Assembly: GCF_000227135.1 (NCBI RefSeq)
Contig: NC_018244.1
Span: 200,967-264,966, forward strand
DNA length: 64,000 nt
Reading direction: 5' to 3'
DNA from: Leishmania donovani
Taxonomy: Eukaryota; Euglenozoa; Kinetoplastea; Trypanosomatida; Trypanosomatidae
Part shown: piece by piece, positions 25,455-35,474 of the stretch
Layout of the letters: every line of letters begins with the position of its first letter
Position numbering within the stretch: the first letter of the stretch is position 1
Translations under genes and position numbers: made by a program
The notes under the pieces: generated by a model
Seen by the model: only the letters and a program-made list of their open reading frames with translations
Told to the model about the DNA's origin: nothing
The model's database searches: none

Positions 25455-27137
25455 CATCTGGCAAGCGTGTCAACGACGTACGCGCACATGTCACAAATGT
25501 GCATGCGATAATCAACACGCACATAACAGCAGCAGCAGCAGCGGCAGCACAACGCATCAACAGCTGTCAAAAACTAAGAAAATGAGCGAGCGAGCGAACG
25601 CAACAAGGGCGCATGATGGGGCCGCTCTCTCTCACGCAACACGCTCATTCGGCCCCCCCACCCCGCCTCTACCCTCTCTCTTTCTCTCCACTACCTTGTT
25701 GGTCTCCCTCTCTCGCTCTGCTCCGCTCATGCATCGCCCCGCATTCTTTGTCTTTTGTTTCGCCACGGCATTCTCTCCGGTCCCCCCATCGTCCCTCACG
25801 CATACTGCCTCTTCGTCGGCGGCACGTTCGATCCTTCATAGCCTCGACCAAGGGCAAAATTTTGCGGGGAGGGCGGGGCATCGCGGTGGCTGCCCAAATG
25901 TGTGGCAGCGCATACGGTTGTCTCTCTTTCCGCGCACGCCGGCCAAGCCTGTTACCTGCCTCCTCGCTCTGCTCCGTCCTACATCACTTCCAAGTGCACA
26001 GACTCGCCGCCTGTCGCCCCTCCCGTTGATGTCCGTCAGCGCCCCTCTGCAGCTTCTCCTCCGCCTACGCTCCACCGTTTTCGCCTTCTCTGTGCCCCCT
26101 TCTCTCAACCTGTGACACCCACCCCCCATCGCTCGCGCGGGAAAGCCTCACGCCTCACAGACCGCAGTGTACCTCTCTTGGTTGCTTGTTGTTCTTTGTT
26201 CGGTTCACGCGATGAGATGGAGGACGCTCCCTCCGGCCGTCGCCACCGCAGCCCACGTCGATCGCGTTCTTCTCCCCGCCCCACCGCCTTCGTTGCCATG
26301 GGTCAGGAGGCGGCAGCGGTGGCGGCGACGAAGGATACGACGCCACACAACAACAAGGGAAGGAACAGCGGAGATGAGGTGCAAGTGATGTGGCGGGGTT
26401 TGGAGTGGTTTGTCGTGAGAGACGGGAAGGGAGCGAGCGAGCCGGGCGCACAGCACGCTGCGGGCATCCACAGTGTGCACAGTATCGGACACAGCAAAGC
26501 AGAAGAAGACGCACCACGGAGAGAAGCCGCACGAGACTTTTGGGAAAACCAGCGCGGCCCCGTTACCCCCGCCCCCCACCCCACCCACACCCACACCCAC
26601 ACCCCACGCCCACACACACCGCATTGCCTTGATAGGGTTGCGAGATGTCGTGCGAGACGAGCGAGAGACACTGCAAGGAATGTGTCATAGGCGTCTCTGC
26701 CGCTGTCTCGGTGCCTGTGACCGTGCTCGCGTATATGCACGTCTCCTTTCTCTCACTGGCACGGGCCTTTGCACTTCTACAGATGCTGGCGACGCCATGA
26801 CGAAGAGAATGAGGGGTCTTCCCAGGCGTGGCAGCTTCGGGGTCGGACATTCCTTGAGGGCAGCCTCATCCGTGAGTGGCATGCAGCGGGAGGAGGAGAG
26901 GAGGGAGGGCAGAGAGAACCAAAAAGGAAACCGGCACGAATCAAGGCACATCATGAACGGAAGAAGAGTTGCCCGCACGGCGCCCACGGCCGTACAGGAT
27001 GGCGCAGTGTCGCGGCAGCTTCTGATGTTGTGAAGGGGACAAAGGAGGAGTGTGCGCCTCTGCGTGCGTGTGTGCGTGTGTGTATAGATATATGTGTAGG
27101 CGTGCATGTACGCATAGGCGTGTGTGCCCGCCACGCC

Positions 27138-28739
27138 TTAGTGCTCCTCTTCCACCTCGAAGGTGCAGTTGCCGCGCATGAAGGTAACGACAGGTCCGAT
27201 CAGCGCCACGCGCTCCGCTTTTCGCCCAATGACGATGCCTGTCATAGAGCCGCCGCGCTTGCTGGCTTGGTAGAAGTGCAGGTGGTCGCCGACCTTGAAG
27301 CGGCCGTTCTGGAGAAAGCGCAGCCAGTACGGCAAGATTGTGGTGCACAGCGAACCTGTCACCGGGTCCTCATCAACGCCCATCCACGGCGCGAAGAAGC
27401 GCGAGATAACTTGGGCGTTGGCAGCCGGCCCTACCATAATGTGCCCCTCGTTCTGAGCTGTCACACCGAGGCCCTTGATGGGGCCCATAACAGCAGATTG
27501 CTCCTTGAGGGCATCCATGAAGTGGGTCGAGCTAAAGGCACGGCGAAGCGCCTCCCAGTCGGGCCGGCACTCCAGCACGTTGTGCGGCGTGGACAGACGC
27601 GCCACGTAGTAGCCGGTCAACTTGGAGTAGGCAATGTCTTCGATACACTCGGCGCCGTACGCCAGTCCGAGCGCCGCCGCCACATCTCCGAAGAGCTCCT
27701 GCGGCACCTGTTCCTTGATCGACAGCGCCTCTGTCATGGGAAAGTGCACCTCGTACGTGTCCGGCGAGCAGGTGTAGCTCTGCAACATTAAGCTGCCGGC
27801 TCTGGCGATGGAGTCAGACTTGCGGCGCACGCTGATGATACCGGACTCCGTCACGAAGCAGATGACGTCCGTCTGCGCAGGCACAAAGAACTCCATTGGG
27901 ATATGCGACACCAGGTGGCGCGTACTCTCCGACTGAACGAGCCGCGAGATCTCGAAGATGGCGTGCGCCGCCGCGAAGGTGGCGTGGCCGCACAGAGGCA
28001 CCTCCTTTATCGGCGTGAACCAGCGCAGGCCAAACCACTGCGTATGCATGCGGCGCGGACGACGGCCCGTCTCGCTGCTGGTCATCATGGAGTTGGAGGC
28101 GCGGGTGTAGAGGAAGCTCAAACCGGAGTTCGCCATAGAGAAGCTGGAGCTAGGCAACAGACCAGGCGAGGGCGGCCATGCCATGCTGCCCGGAAGCTTC
28201 GCCGAGTGCGTCGGGTTTTGGCTGCTTTCCATAGTGTGTGCCACCGATACCTGCTGCCGATCCGGAGCTGGAAGCCCCGGTGCCTCGTCGTCTTCCGTGA
28301 CGGCGGCGCTCATGCGGCGGCGCTCCTCGTTGTCGTGCTTCACCTTCTCCTCGTACTCGTTTTCGAATTCCTTACACTTGTGCATGATCTGCTCATGAAT
28401 AGTGCGGATGCGCGAGGCGGGCAGGCGGTAGACGAAGGCGGTCTCTGATAAGTTCATCTCCTTCGCCACCTGCTGGAACGCGCGGCCCATCTTGATGTTG
28501 CGCTCTACCGAGTACTTCTCGGCCGCCGCCTGGCGGTCCTTTTCCGTCATCTTTCTCTCCTGCGACTCCGGCTCACCGCGGCCCAAGCTGGCCTCGAGGC
28601 TGCTCACGGCAGACCACTCCATGCAGTACACGGAGGTCGGCACAAGGCAGACAGCGGCCGGGTTGCCTTTGAAGCGGTCCTTCGCGAAGGCGTCGCACAC
28701 CATCATCGGCGTGGACACGGCAACGCTATGCGGCTCCAT
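27138..28739 (-). CDS. PhzF-family isomerase-like protein with two insertions
   Basis: Protein of 533 residues. PhzF-family proteins are two-lobed isomerases or epimerases in which a conserved glutamate shuttles a proton; PhzF itself acts in phenazine synthesis, but the eukaryotic substrate is generally unknown. Visible marks are the first strand with GNPAAVCLVP (about 25-34), the catalytic motif NLSETAFV with Glu99, the lobe motif WFTPIKEVPLCGHATFAAAH (about 238-259) and the second-lobe motif DEDPVTGSLCTT (about 455-466). Usual length is near 300. The excess is a charged insert between the first strand and the catalytic helix (about 36-85) and a larger, partly disordered insert before the WFTP motif (about 115-235). 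Normal copies have these elements close together. The start is ATG at 28739 with a good upstream acceptor. Phenazine synthesis is not implied. Confidence 0.85.
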   Translation of the reverse strand: MEPHSVAVSTPMMVCDAFAKDRFKGNPAAVCLVPTSVYCMEWSAVSSLEASLGRGEPESQERKMTEKDRQAAAEKYSVERNIKMGRAFQQVAKEMNLSETAFVYRLPASRIRTIHEQIMHKCKEFENEYEEKVKHDNEERRRMSAAVTEDDEAPGLPAPDRQQVSVAHTMESSQNPTHSAKLPGSMAWPPSPGLLPSSSFSMANSGLSFLYTRASNSMMTSSETGRRPRRMHTQWFGLRWFTPIKEVPLCGHATFAAAHAIFEISRLVQSESTRHLVSHIPMEFFVPAQTDVICFVTESGIISVRRKSDSIARAGSLMLQSYTCSPDTYEVHFPMTEALSIKEQVPQELFGDVAAALGLAYGAECIEDIAYSKLTGYYVARLSTPHNVLECRPDWEALRRAFSSTHFMDALKEQSAVMGPIKGLGVTAQNEGHIMVGPAANAQVISRFFAPWMGVDEDPVTGSLCTTILPYWLRFLQNGRFKVGDHLHFYQASKRGGSMTGIVIGRKAERVALIGPVVTFMRGNCTFEVEEEH

Positions 28740-28790
28740 TTTTTTCTGCGTTCGCGGAGGATGTTGTCCCTGCCGCAGCGGGCGATCTTT

Positions 28791-28845
28791 CTTGTGCAGG
28801 GAGAGCGGAAAGGTGCGCGAGAGACAGAGGGGAGGGGGTGAGGGC
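28791..28845 (-). promoter_or_regulatory. putative trans-splice acceptor of the PhzF-family gene
   Basis: A C/T-rich tract on the minus strand, about 28797-28845, is followed by an AG at 28792-28791, giving a 5'UTR of about 51 nt before the ATG at 28739. Confidence 0.5.
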
Positions 28846-29501
28846 TATCGCACGTCACCACGGCGGGGGAGAGGTCCACGCACACGCAAGCGCACGGAGA
28901 AGCAGCAGTGCAAATCGACGGTCCTGAAAAGGGGGGCCAGAGGAAGAGGAAAAAAGAAGCCAGGCAAGTACGTGTCGATGACCGCCGTCGCCGCCCCCCC
29001 CCACCACCCTTATCCCTCCGATATTCTCTTACTGATATTGATGATAATGATGCCCACGCAGCCAAGCACGAGAGAGGCCCGAGATACAGAGGATAAGGCA
29101 GAGATGGGTGCAGAGAGAGAGAGATACGGCACGACGCGGCACACGCACACAAGGGACAAGGCACGAAATGAAGCAAGGGGGTGTCGTGAGTGTGTGTGTG
29201 TATGTACGTGCACGCGTGAGGGCAAGCAAGCAAGCGGGGAGAAGGGGACTAAGTCAGATCAGCTGTCGCTGCAAGCGGGGGCCTGGGCGGGGGAGACGAG
29301 GAACAGGCTCCAGAAATGAGCAAAGAGAGCAGAAAATGCTGCAATGGGACGCAGGCGATAAGACGTCGCGGGCAGAGCAAAGGAGGGGGAGGGGCCTCGT
29401 GTTGTTGTTGCGACTCTCGAGGAAAAAAAAAAAGAGATGGAAGAAGGAAAGCAGTAAAGGCGAAAAGAGTAGCGAAATTTTCTTCGATGATGGTCGCCAC
29501 A

Positions 29502-29518
29502 CGCACACACAAACACAC

Positions 29519-29552
<34 letters not shown>
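29502..29552. repeat. self-complementary AC-AT-GT microsatellite
   Basis: An AC-rich tract (29502-29518), alternating AT (29519-29536) and alternating GT (29537-29552) follow one another. The AC arm pairs with the GT arm around the AT core, so the block can fold into a long hairpin in DNA or RNA. Confidence 0.9.
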
Positions 29553-30342
29553 AAGCATCCAGTGAAGGTGTGCAGTTGATGGTATAGCATGTGCAACGGT
29601 GTGATACGAGTTGCAGAGCAGCGCCGATGGAGGAGCGGGGCAAGAAGAAGGTGGACAGGAGAGAAGAAAGAGGGTGAAGTGGCACGCGGGGGGAGAGGGG
29701 GGGGGCGACAGGGAGCAACAAAGAAACAGAGTGAGATGCACACATGTCGTGTGTGGTTCCTTGCAGCCGCATGGGTTGTCGGTTCTCGTCGCTGCCCGTC
29801 CGTCCGTGAACTGGACAATGAGGATGCGAATGCTGACGGTCATCCAGCAGCAGCAGCGGCGGTAGCCGAGAGGTGGCCATAAACAAAGTCCGCCGATGAA
29901 GTACGCCTCCATGGCACCAGGGGGTGACGGCTGGAAGGCAAGAGGAAGACGTCCATGTGAGTGCCATGCATTCGCTTTCTCTTCATAGCGCGCTTCGTTG
30001 CTCGAAGGCACCTCATACGCGCGAATACTTCGCGCCACTCGCCCTCCCTCTCCTTCACACTAGGTGAGGAGGGAGGAGGGAATTGGGGAGGAGAAAAGGA
30101 GCAGGCACTCTGGTGCCTGTGTCGACGGCGGTATATGTGCATCTCGTGTCCTCGGAAGAGGAGGGGGGTTGGCTGATTCACTCTCCTTCGCCAGTCATTC
30201 ACCGCCACCTCCCATCCATCTTTTCGTCGCCTCCCCTCCCTCTCTCGCCGCATCGGCATCGTCAGACCCTCCGATAGACACAACACAAGAAGGGTGCCTC
30301 GGCACCACACGTCAGCGGTAGTGAGAGGAGGAGGGGGAGAGA

Positions 30343-30376
30343 GAAGGGAAGGGGGAAGGGGGAAGGGGGAAGGGCG
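30343..30376. repeat. GGGGGAA tandem repeat
   Basis: Three to four GGGGGAA-type units in a row on the plus strand, enough G runs to form a G-quadruplex. On the transcript sense it is a CCCCCTT pyrimidine tract. Confidence 0.85.
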
Positions 30377-31412
30377 ATGCACGCGAAGAAAGCACGCACA
30401 TAACAACACGTTGCAAAGAGAAAACAAAAGGGATTCGTGAAAGCATGGGACTGGTGGCCGCATCAGCAAGGATGCGAAAACATGCGAAGAGAGTGAGAGA
30501 TCAAGAAGACGCAAGCACATGCGAGAAGGCGTCCAAGTGGCTGCGCGTATGCATGCGCGTGCGTGTGTGCGTGTCTTCGTGTTATCTATCAAGGTAAGTG
30601 CGGTGGTACAGTACATGTGTTTGTCCCTCCTCTCTCCTTCATCACATGAGTCCCACATTTCTCATCACAAGTTTGGGAGAGGGAGGGTGCGGTGAGACAG
30701 CACAGTGCTGCGTGTGAGTCGCCGCGGCGGAAAGACGCGCAAGCGGAGCCGGGAGACCGGAAGGGGTGAGAGCGGAGGAGGAAGAAAACAAGGCAGCCGA
30801 GTGGGCTACGCGCGCGGAGGTAGAGAGAGAAGAAGCGGCAAGCCTATGCACATTCACAAAAGGAAAAACAAAGGCACGTACGCGTGCGGCGAGTGCACGT
30901 GGATGCGTCGGTCTGTGATTTGCGAAGGGGTCCAGGCAGCCCGCACGTGCTACCCGCCGCAAATCTGTGTACGAGACACAGACGCAGGCCGGGAAAGGGG
31001 CAAAACAAAGAGAGACGAGAAGGAGAGATGGCACGAGAGCGCGCCATCACGTGGCGTGACAACAAGCGGATCGGACTGGGTGGGGTGGGGGAGACGCAGA
31101 GAGATAGGGGGAGGGGGGCAGGCGCGAGCGCGTTAGAGAACGACGCAGCCATCGTGCTGCGAGGAACGCGCTTTCCGCGTGCGGGTGCACCCACACAGAG
31201 AACAAGAGCGAGAGAAGAGGAGGGAGGGGATAGTGGCGGTGCTAGCGCGAGCACACGAAGAAATAATCAGAACAAAGAATTTGGGCGTTCGGCTCCACAC
31301 CCCTCCTGCCGATCCACTAAACCACGGAGGCAGGTGGACGGAGAGACGCGCATATCCAATCACACAGCCAAACTGACAAGCACGTCTCACCCCCCTCGCA
31401 CCTCTTTCTCCG

Positions 31413-34400
31413 TCACTCCGCCGGCGACTCCTTCTGCGATAGCGGCGACGGCGGCACCTCCTCGAGCGCCTTGTCGGGGCACGTCAGCCACTCATGCTCC
31501 AGAAGCTCTACCGCGGTGGCCCGCCGCTTGGTATCCCGCTGGAAGCATCGCTCGAAGAAGTCGAGAAGAATCGCTGGGCACTTCTTCGGCACCCCAGTCG
31601 GCATCCCCTTCTCCTTACTAATGCGAAACATAATTTGAAAGATGTTCTTGCCGGTGATGTCCCACGGCTCACGACCGAGCAGCTCCAGCACCAAGCAGCC
31701 TACAGACCAGATGTCCGCTGCGCCAGTGTAGCTGCCGTCCTCTCGCAGCACCTCTGGCGCCATGAAGAAGGGCGAGCCCACCACTGTCTGGTGCATAGCG
31801 GCACGTGCTACCGCCGCCTCTTGTGGGCTTGGTGCCGCCGCCGCCGGCGCTGCACCTGGAGGCAGTGTACCCGGCATGCCCTGCAGCGTCGCCGGCCCTA
31901 GCCGCTTGCTGCACCCAAAATCTGCAAGCTTCGCCTCGCCCATTGCAGATATGAGTACGTTGTCACTCTTGATGTCGCGGTGCACAACGTTCTGGGCGTG
32001 CAGGTAGGCCAACCCCTCCAGAACCTGCCGCGTGTATGAGCGCACGAGCGAGATACTGAACGGCTCCTTGGCCTTTACGAACTTCCGCCGCAGGGAAGCG
32101 AGACTGCCGCCGTGGCATAGCTCGAGGAACACCTCCATCTGCTGATTGCCTGTCGGCAGCACGCGCGTCTGGCACCCGTAGTAGGTGACAATGTTCTTGT
32201 GCTTCAGCGAACGCATGAGATTGATCTCCGCCTTCACCGCCTTCACCGCCTCCGCGTCCTCGCCGTCGTCGAGGGACAGCTCCTGCACCTTCACCGCCAG
32301 CATCTTTCCATCCTGAGTGATGCCCTCGTACACCGTGCCGAAGGAGCCCTTGCCAAGCACGCTCATACGCCGCCAGTCTAGCGGCTCGGCCTCATCAAGC
32401 CGGAGCGTCTTGGCAAGGTTGCTGTTTAGTGTCTCGTTGAACTGCATCGACATGCTGTCCGCAGAGGCAGCAGCCCAATCGGAAGATTTGCCATGAACAG
32501 CATTGAGCTCGTCGTGGCTCGAAATGGCGCCGCCATCTCCGCCTCCGCTGCCAACGCTGCAGGTCGTGAACGCGAGCAGATTTCGCGCGAGGGGAGAACC
32601 TACCGCCCCTGGCGAGACATGGCCACTTGGAAGCTGATCCGTTTGAAGTCTCCACTTGCTCGAAGGCGACCCAAGCGACAGCTGCTGCTGCTGCGGCGGC
32701 GGCGGCGGTGGATGGGCACCGCTGCCACCGTTACTCAGCATGGCCTGCGGGTAGAGCAGGCTATGATTCATCTGCTGCTCAAACTCTCGGCGGTGCTCGG
32801 TGTAGTAGGCGTTCGAATAGCGCACATAAAGTCGCAGCACGCTGCCGCTGCTCTTGCCGTCATCTTCCACGAGGCTGCCAGCGCTGATGGACGACGCGAT
32901 CGTCGCGTCCAGTCGGGGGGATAAGGAGAAGGATTTGGCGGCATAGAAGGAGGACGTGTGGTTCTGGCTTGCGCTGAAGCTCATGGCGCGCTCGCGGGCA
33001 TGGCGACTCATGCTGGACCCATCACCCGCCGCGGGCATCCCACAGCTACCCGTGCTTTGGTTCGCGCCGTACAGGTGGTGGAGCGGCTCCAGGGACGGCG
33101 GCGGAGGAGAGGCGTGCGTGTCTGGGGAGCCCACGAGACTATCCTTGCCTACCACCCCCATGGCCTCCGTAAAGGCGTCAAGCAGCTGTTCAAAGTCCTC
33201 CTCCGTATCGATGTCGACGCGGTCGCCATACTGGTCAATGCAGTACATGTCAAAGTCGGTCGCCTTCCGGAAGCCGAAGCGCGTCATCACCTCCTTGACA
33301 TAGCGGCGGAAGCAGTGACGGGAGCGAGCGGCAAAGATGACCTTCACGTTCACGTCCCCCTCTCTCGACACCTTCGTGCGAATCGGCTGCGCTGCCGGTC
33401 CGGGCCCACCGCACCACTGCGCACCGCTTGAAGCCGATGACGGCACGGCCGTGTTCTTCGCGGCCTTGAGAGAGCGCTGCGTCGACTTCTTGCCACTCTG
33501 CATCTTCCTCCGCGTCCTCCTGCTGCCGATCTCTACCGGCGCCGTCGAAGAGCCCGAGGAGGAAGATGAAGCCGACGTCGACGCATCGTCTTCATCTTCC
33601 TCGTCATCAGAGGTGCTGTCGCCAGTGTCTACGTCGTCGTCCTCCTCCTCCTGGTCGGACGTGGCGCCGTCATAGTAGCCACCTTCTTCGCCCTCGTCGT
33701 CTTCCTCATCGCTATCCTCTTCTTCGTCCTCCTCGTCTTCGCTCGAGGTCTCATCGCCCCCTTCCACATCATCTTCCTGGCTCCCAACGCGTCCGGCAGT
33801 GGCCTTGCTGAGTGAGCTGCTTGCCTTTCCCCCCTTCGCCACCATCGCGCCGTATCCGGCTTCTTCTCGGCGCTCCACAGTGATGCTACTGGGGGGGGGC
33901 GTCGGCGCTCGGCACTGTGCTCGCCGGTCCCAGACGGCACCACCGTCACTGATGCTGACGCCGGTGACGACTCCACTGTTCGGCTTCCGCTCCGGCGAAG
34001 GTATGTCGACCGGCTTGGTCGAGAGGGGAGATATGGCTAAGGACTGCGACGACACGCTACCTACAGGCGACCTGATGTGGTTCGCAGGGGCGGGTGGGGG
34101 TGAGCGCTGTGGGTCTGCGTTGATCCGCGTCTTGTGCAGCGGCATCCAGGACGGCGAGCACAGGGGCGGAAGCTCATCTGTGACTGCAGCTGTGAGACCG
34201 CCGCCGCGATTCCCACAGAGGGAGGCAATAGGAAAAGCGAGAGCGACAGCCGGGGTGGTGGCTGACTTCAAGAATGGCGTGTTCTCCTCAGGCTTCCCGC
34301 CGTCATCGTTGCCGCAACCCTTGACAGCCACGACGGCGACATCCTTGTCATTGTGCACAGCAGGGAGGAGAAGCCCGACGCTGCCGCGTTTGCCGCTCCG

Positions 34401-34991
34401 GTTCGTGGTAGGCGCGGCGCGGCTGCCACGGCGTGCAGAGGCCCTTTTTCCGGGCGCTGTCCCAGCCGTGCACGATAGTGGCTCGCTCTTTGTCGTCAGT
34501 GCTGAGGAAGAGGCGCCAGCGGAGCGCGTGCTCCGTGGACTGGGAACAGGGAGTAAGGGGGCCGTCGCGGTCGAGCATGCCGTGGCGACGCTCGAGGTGC
34601 GACGCTTCGCACCCACCCCGTTCACGGCGGGCGGCAGCAGATATGAGGAGGAGGTGGACAGTGTTGTTGACAACAGCGAGTGCACAGGCGCGGTCTTGGC
34701 TGCTCTACGTGACGCGTCCGACCGGAGCGAGACTGGCTCACCCTTTAGCCCGGGGGTCACTAAGCAAGCCTTTCTTGGCCTCTTTTCTGTCACGTGTGTG
34801 GAGGGGGCGGTGCTGCATCCTTTGCCTGTAGTGCTCTCGAGCACCGCTGCCGCTGTCGCCGCCCCGGCTGTGGCGGATGTCGTGCCCTGCTTTGCACGCA
34901 TCTTGGTAGAAACTCCCAACGTTTGCGGCACTCGCGGTGACGAACAGGCGGCAGGCGCGGCCTTCGTCGAGTTCTGGCGCTCGCGGCGCAT
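31413..34991 (-). CDS. STE11/MEKK-type protein kinase with PB1 domain
   Basis: Protein of 1192 residues. Kinases of this class phosphorylate MAP kinase kinases; the target here is unknown. A disordered N-terminal half includes an almost uninterrupted acidic stretch (about 404-470). A PB1 domain (about 549-632) ends in an acidic OPCA-type motif DQYGDRVDIDTEEDFEQLL; PB1 domains pair signalling proteins. The catalytic domain spans about 872-1175: Gly-rich loop GKGSFGTVYEG, lysine 901 in AVKV, HRDIKSDN with Asp1006, DFG with Asp1024, GSPFFMAPEVL and a subdomain IX block ADIWSVGCLVLEL. All residues needed for activity are present. The activation segment carries an Ala/Pro-rich insertion of about 35 residues between DFG and GSPFFMAPE. 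It resembles the MEKK-related kinases known in trypanosomatids. The ATG at 34991 directly follows an AG; Met31 is an alternative start. Confidence 0.9.
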   Translation of the reverse strand: MRRERQNSTKAAPAACSSPRVPQTLGVSTKMRAKQGTTSATAGAATAAAVLESTTGKGCSTAPSTHVTEKRPRKACLVTPGLKGEPVSLRSDASRRAAKTAPVHSLLSTTLSTSSSYLLPPAVNGVGAKRRTSSVATACSTATAPLLPVPSPRSTRSAGASSSALTTKSEPLSCTAGTAPGKRASARRGSRAAPTTNRSGKRGSVGLLLPAVHNDKDVAVVAVKGCGNDDGGKPEENTPFLKSATTPAVALAFPIASLCGNRGGGLTAAVTDELPPLCSPSWMPLHKTRINADPQRSPPPAPANHIRSPVGSVSSQSLAISPLSTKPVDIPSPERKPNSGVVTGVSISDGGAVWDRRAQCRAPTPPPSSITVERREEAGYGAMVAKGGKASSSLSKATAGRVGSQEDDVEGGDETSSEDEEDEEEDSDEEDDEGEEGGYYDGATSDQEEEDDDVDTGDSTSDDEEDEDDASTSASSSSSGSSTAPVEIGSRRTRRKMQSGKKSTQRSLKAAKNTAVPSSASSGAQWCGGPGPAAQPIRTKVSREGDVNVKVIFAARSRHCFRRYVKEVMTRFGFRKATDFDMYCIDQYGDRVDIDTEEDFEQLLDAFTEAMGVVGKDSLVGSPDTHASPPPPSLEPLHHLYGANQSTGSCGMPAAGDGSSMSRHARERAMSFSASQNHTSSFYAAKSFSLSPRLDATIASSISAGSLVEDDGKSSGSVLRLYVRYSNAYYTEHRREFEQQMNHSLLYPQAMLSNGGSGAHPPPPPPQQQQLSLGSPSSKWRLQTDQLPSGHVSPGAVGSPLARNLLAFTTCSVGSGGGDGGAISSHDELNAVHGKSSDWAAASADSMSMQFNETLNSNLAKTLRLDEAEPLDWRRMSVLGKGSFGTVYEGITQDGKMLAVKVQELSLDDGEDAEAVKAVKAEINLMRSLKHKNIVTYYGCQTRVLPTGNQQMEVFLELCHGGSLASLRRKFVKAKEPFSISLVRSYTRQVLEGLAYLHAQNVVHRDIKSDNVLISAMGEAKLADFGCSKRLGPATLQGMPGTLPPGAAPAAAAPSPQEAAVARAAMHQTVVGSPFFMAPEVLREDGSYTGAADIWSVGCLVLELLGREPWDITGKNIFQIMFRISKEKGMPTGVPKKCPAILLDFFERCFQRDTKRRATAVELLEHEWLTCPDKALEEVPPSPLSQKESPAE

Positions 34992-35027
34992 CTGGCAAGG
35001 GGGAGGAGAAGAGAGACCTCAGAGAGA
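34992..35027 (-). promoter_or_regulatory. putative trans-splice acceptor flush with the kinase ATG
   Basis: A minus-strand tract of almost pure C/T leads to CCAG, with the AG at 34993-34992, immediately followed by the ATG at 34991. Use of this site would make the leader consist of spliced-leader sequence only. An AG about 25 nt further upstream is the alternative. Confidence 0.45.
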
Positions 35028-35313
35028 CGAGCTTGCGCAGGAAATTCGTGACGGTGTCTTGTGTGCAGAACGGTTGGTGAAAGGGCCACCTCGGTACAAG
35101 TCGCTCCCAACGGTGCTTCGTGACAGCATAAGCGTGTCGGTGTTTGGGCTGCCGTGTCTGCGTGCGTACTGTGAGCACCGAAGAGACAGGGGTGTGCCGT
35201 CGTTCTGGCAACAGGAGATCGCTTGAATGAACGCAGTGGTGCCGTGGTGCGGGCTGGTGGCGTCGAGTGTGTGTAGGAAACGTTTTTTTCGAGGTGCGTC
35301 AGCTAAGCCTTTC

Positions 35314-35329
35314 TATATATATATATATA
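35314..35329. repeat. AT dinucleotide tract
   Basis: Uninterrupted TA/AT alternation in the spacer upstream of the kinase gene. Confidence 0.9.
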
Positions 35330-35455
35330 CCGTCGTGTTGCCTCCTTTCGTCTTATTATTCCTGTGGCAGAGCGTTGGTCCGGTCTCTTAGACGCACAGA
35401 CTGGTCGAGTTGCGAACGGGCGCATGCGCGCAATAAGGTGAAAGAGCGCGCACAA

Positions 35456-35474
35456 GCAGCAGCAGCAGCAGCAG
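35456..35474. repeat. AGC trinucleotide run
   Basis: About six AGC units in the spacer upstream of the kinase gene. Confidence 0.9.

Larger units (their letters stand above)
19892..27137. other. 7.2-kb gene-free interval
   Basis: No convincing gene on either strand over more than 7 kb, the longest gap in the window. Apart from a GC-rich block at about 20970-21640 (see the SIDER-like element), it is low-complexity: plus-strand purine-rich tracts, GT runs, CAC/CCA runs and G runs. It should hold the 3'UTR of the PhzF-family gene and the 5'UTR of the giant gene. Frames found here read as runs of Ser/Leu/Pro/Cys or Arg/Glu with no domain pattern. Confidence 0.6.
28740..31412. other. intergenic, PhzF-family gene to kinase
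   Basis: No gene supported in 2.7 kb. It contains the PhzF-gene acceptor, the AC/AT/GT palindrome at 29502-29552, a G5-AA repeat at 30343-30376 and many purine tracts on the plus strand. The longest same-sense frame (about 29840-30658) has no coding character. Confidence 0.6.

Noticed and set aside
29840..30658. 272-codon minus-strand frame between the PhzF-family gene and kinase
   Set aside because: It is in gene sense but crosses simple-sequence tracts, has erratic Cys/His/Leu/Pro composition and shows no domain.
33799..35226. 475-codon open frame on the plus strand opposite the kinase N-terminal half
   Set aside because: It lies antisense to a frame with clear kinase and PB1 domains, in the GC-rich Ser/Thr/Ala-rich part where the opposite strand stays open by composition. 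No domain pattern and opposite to all other genes.
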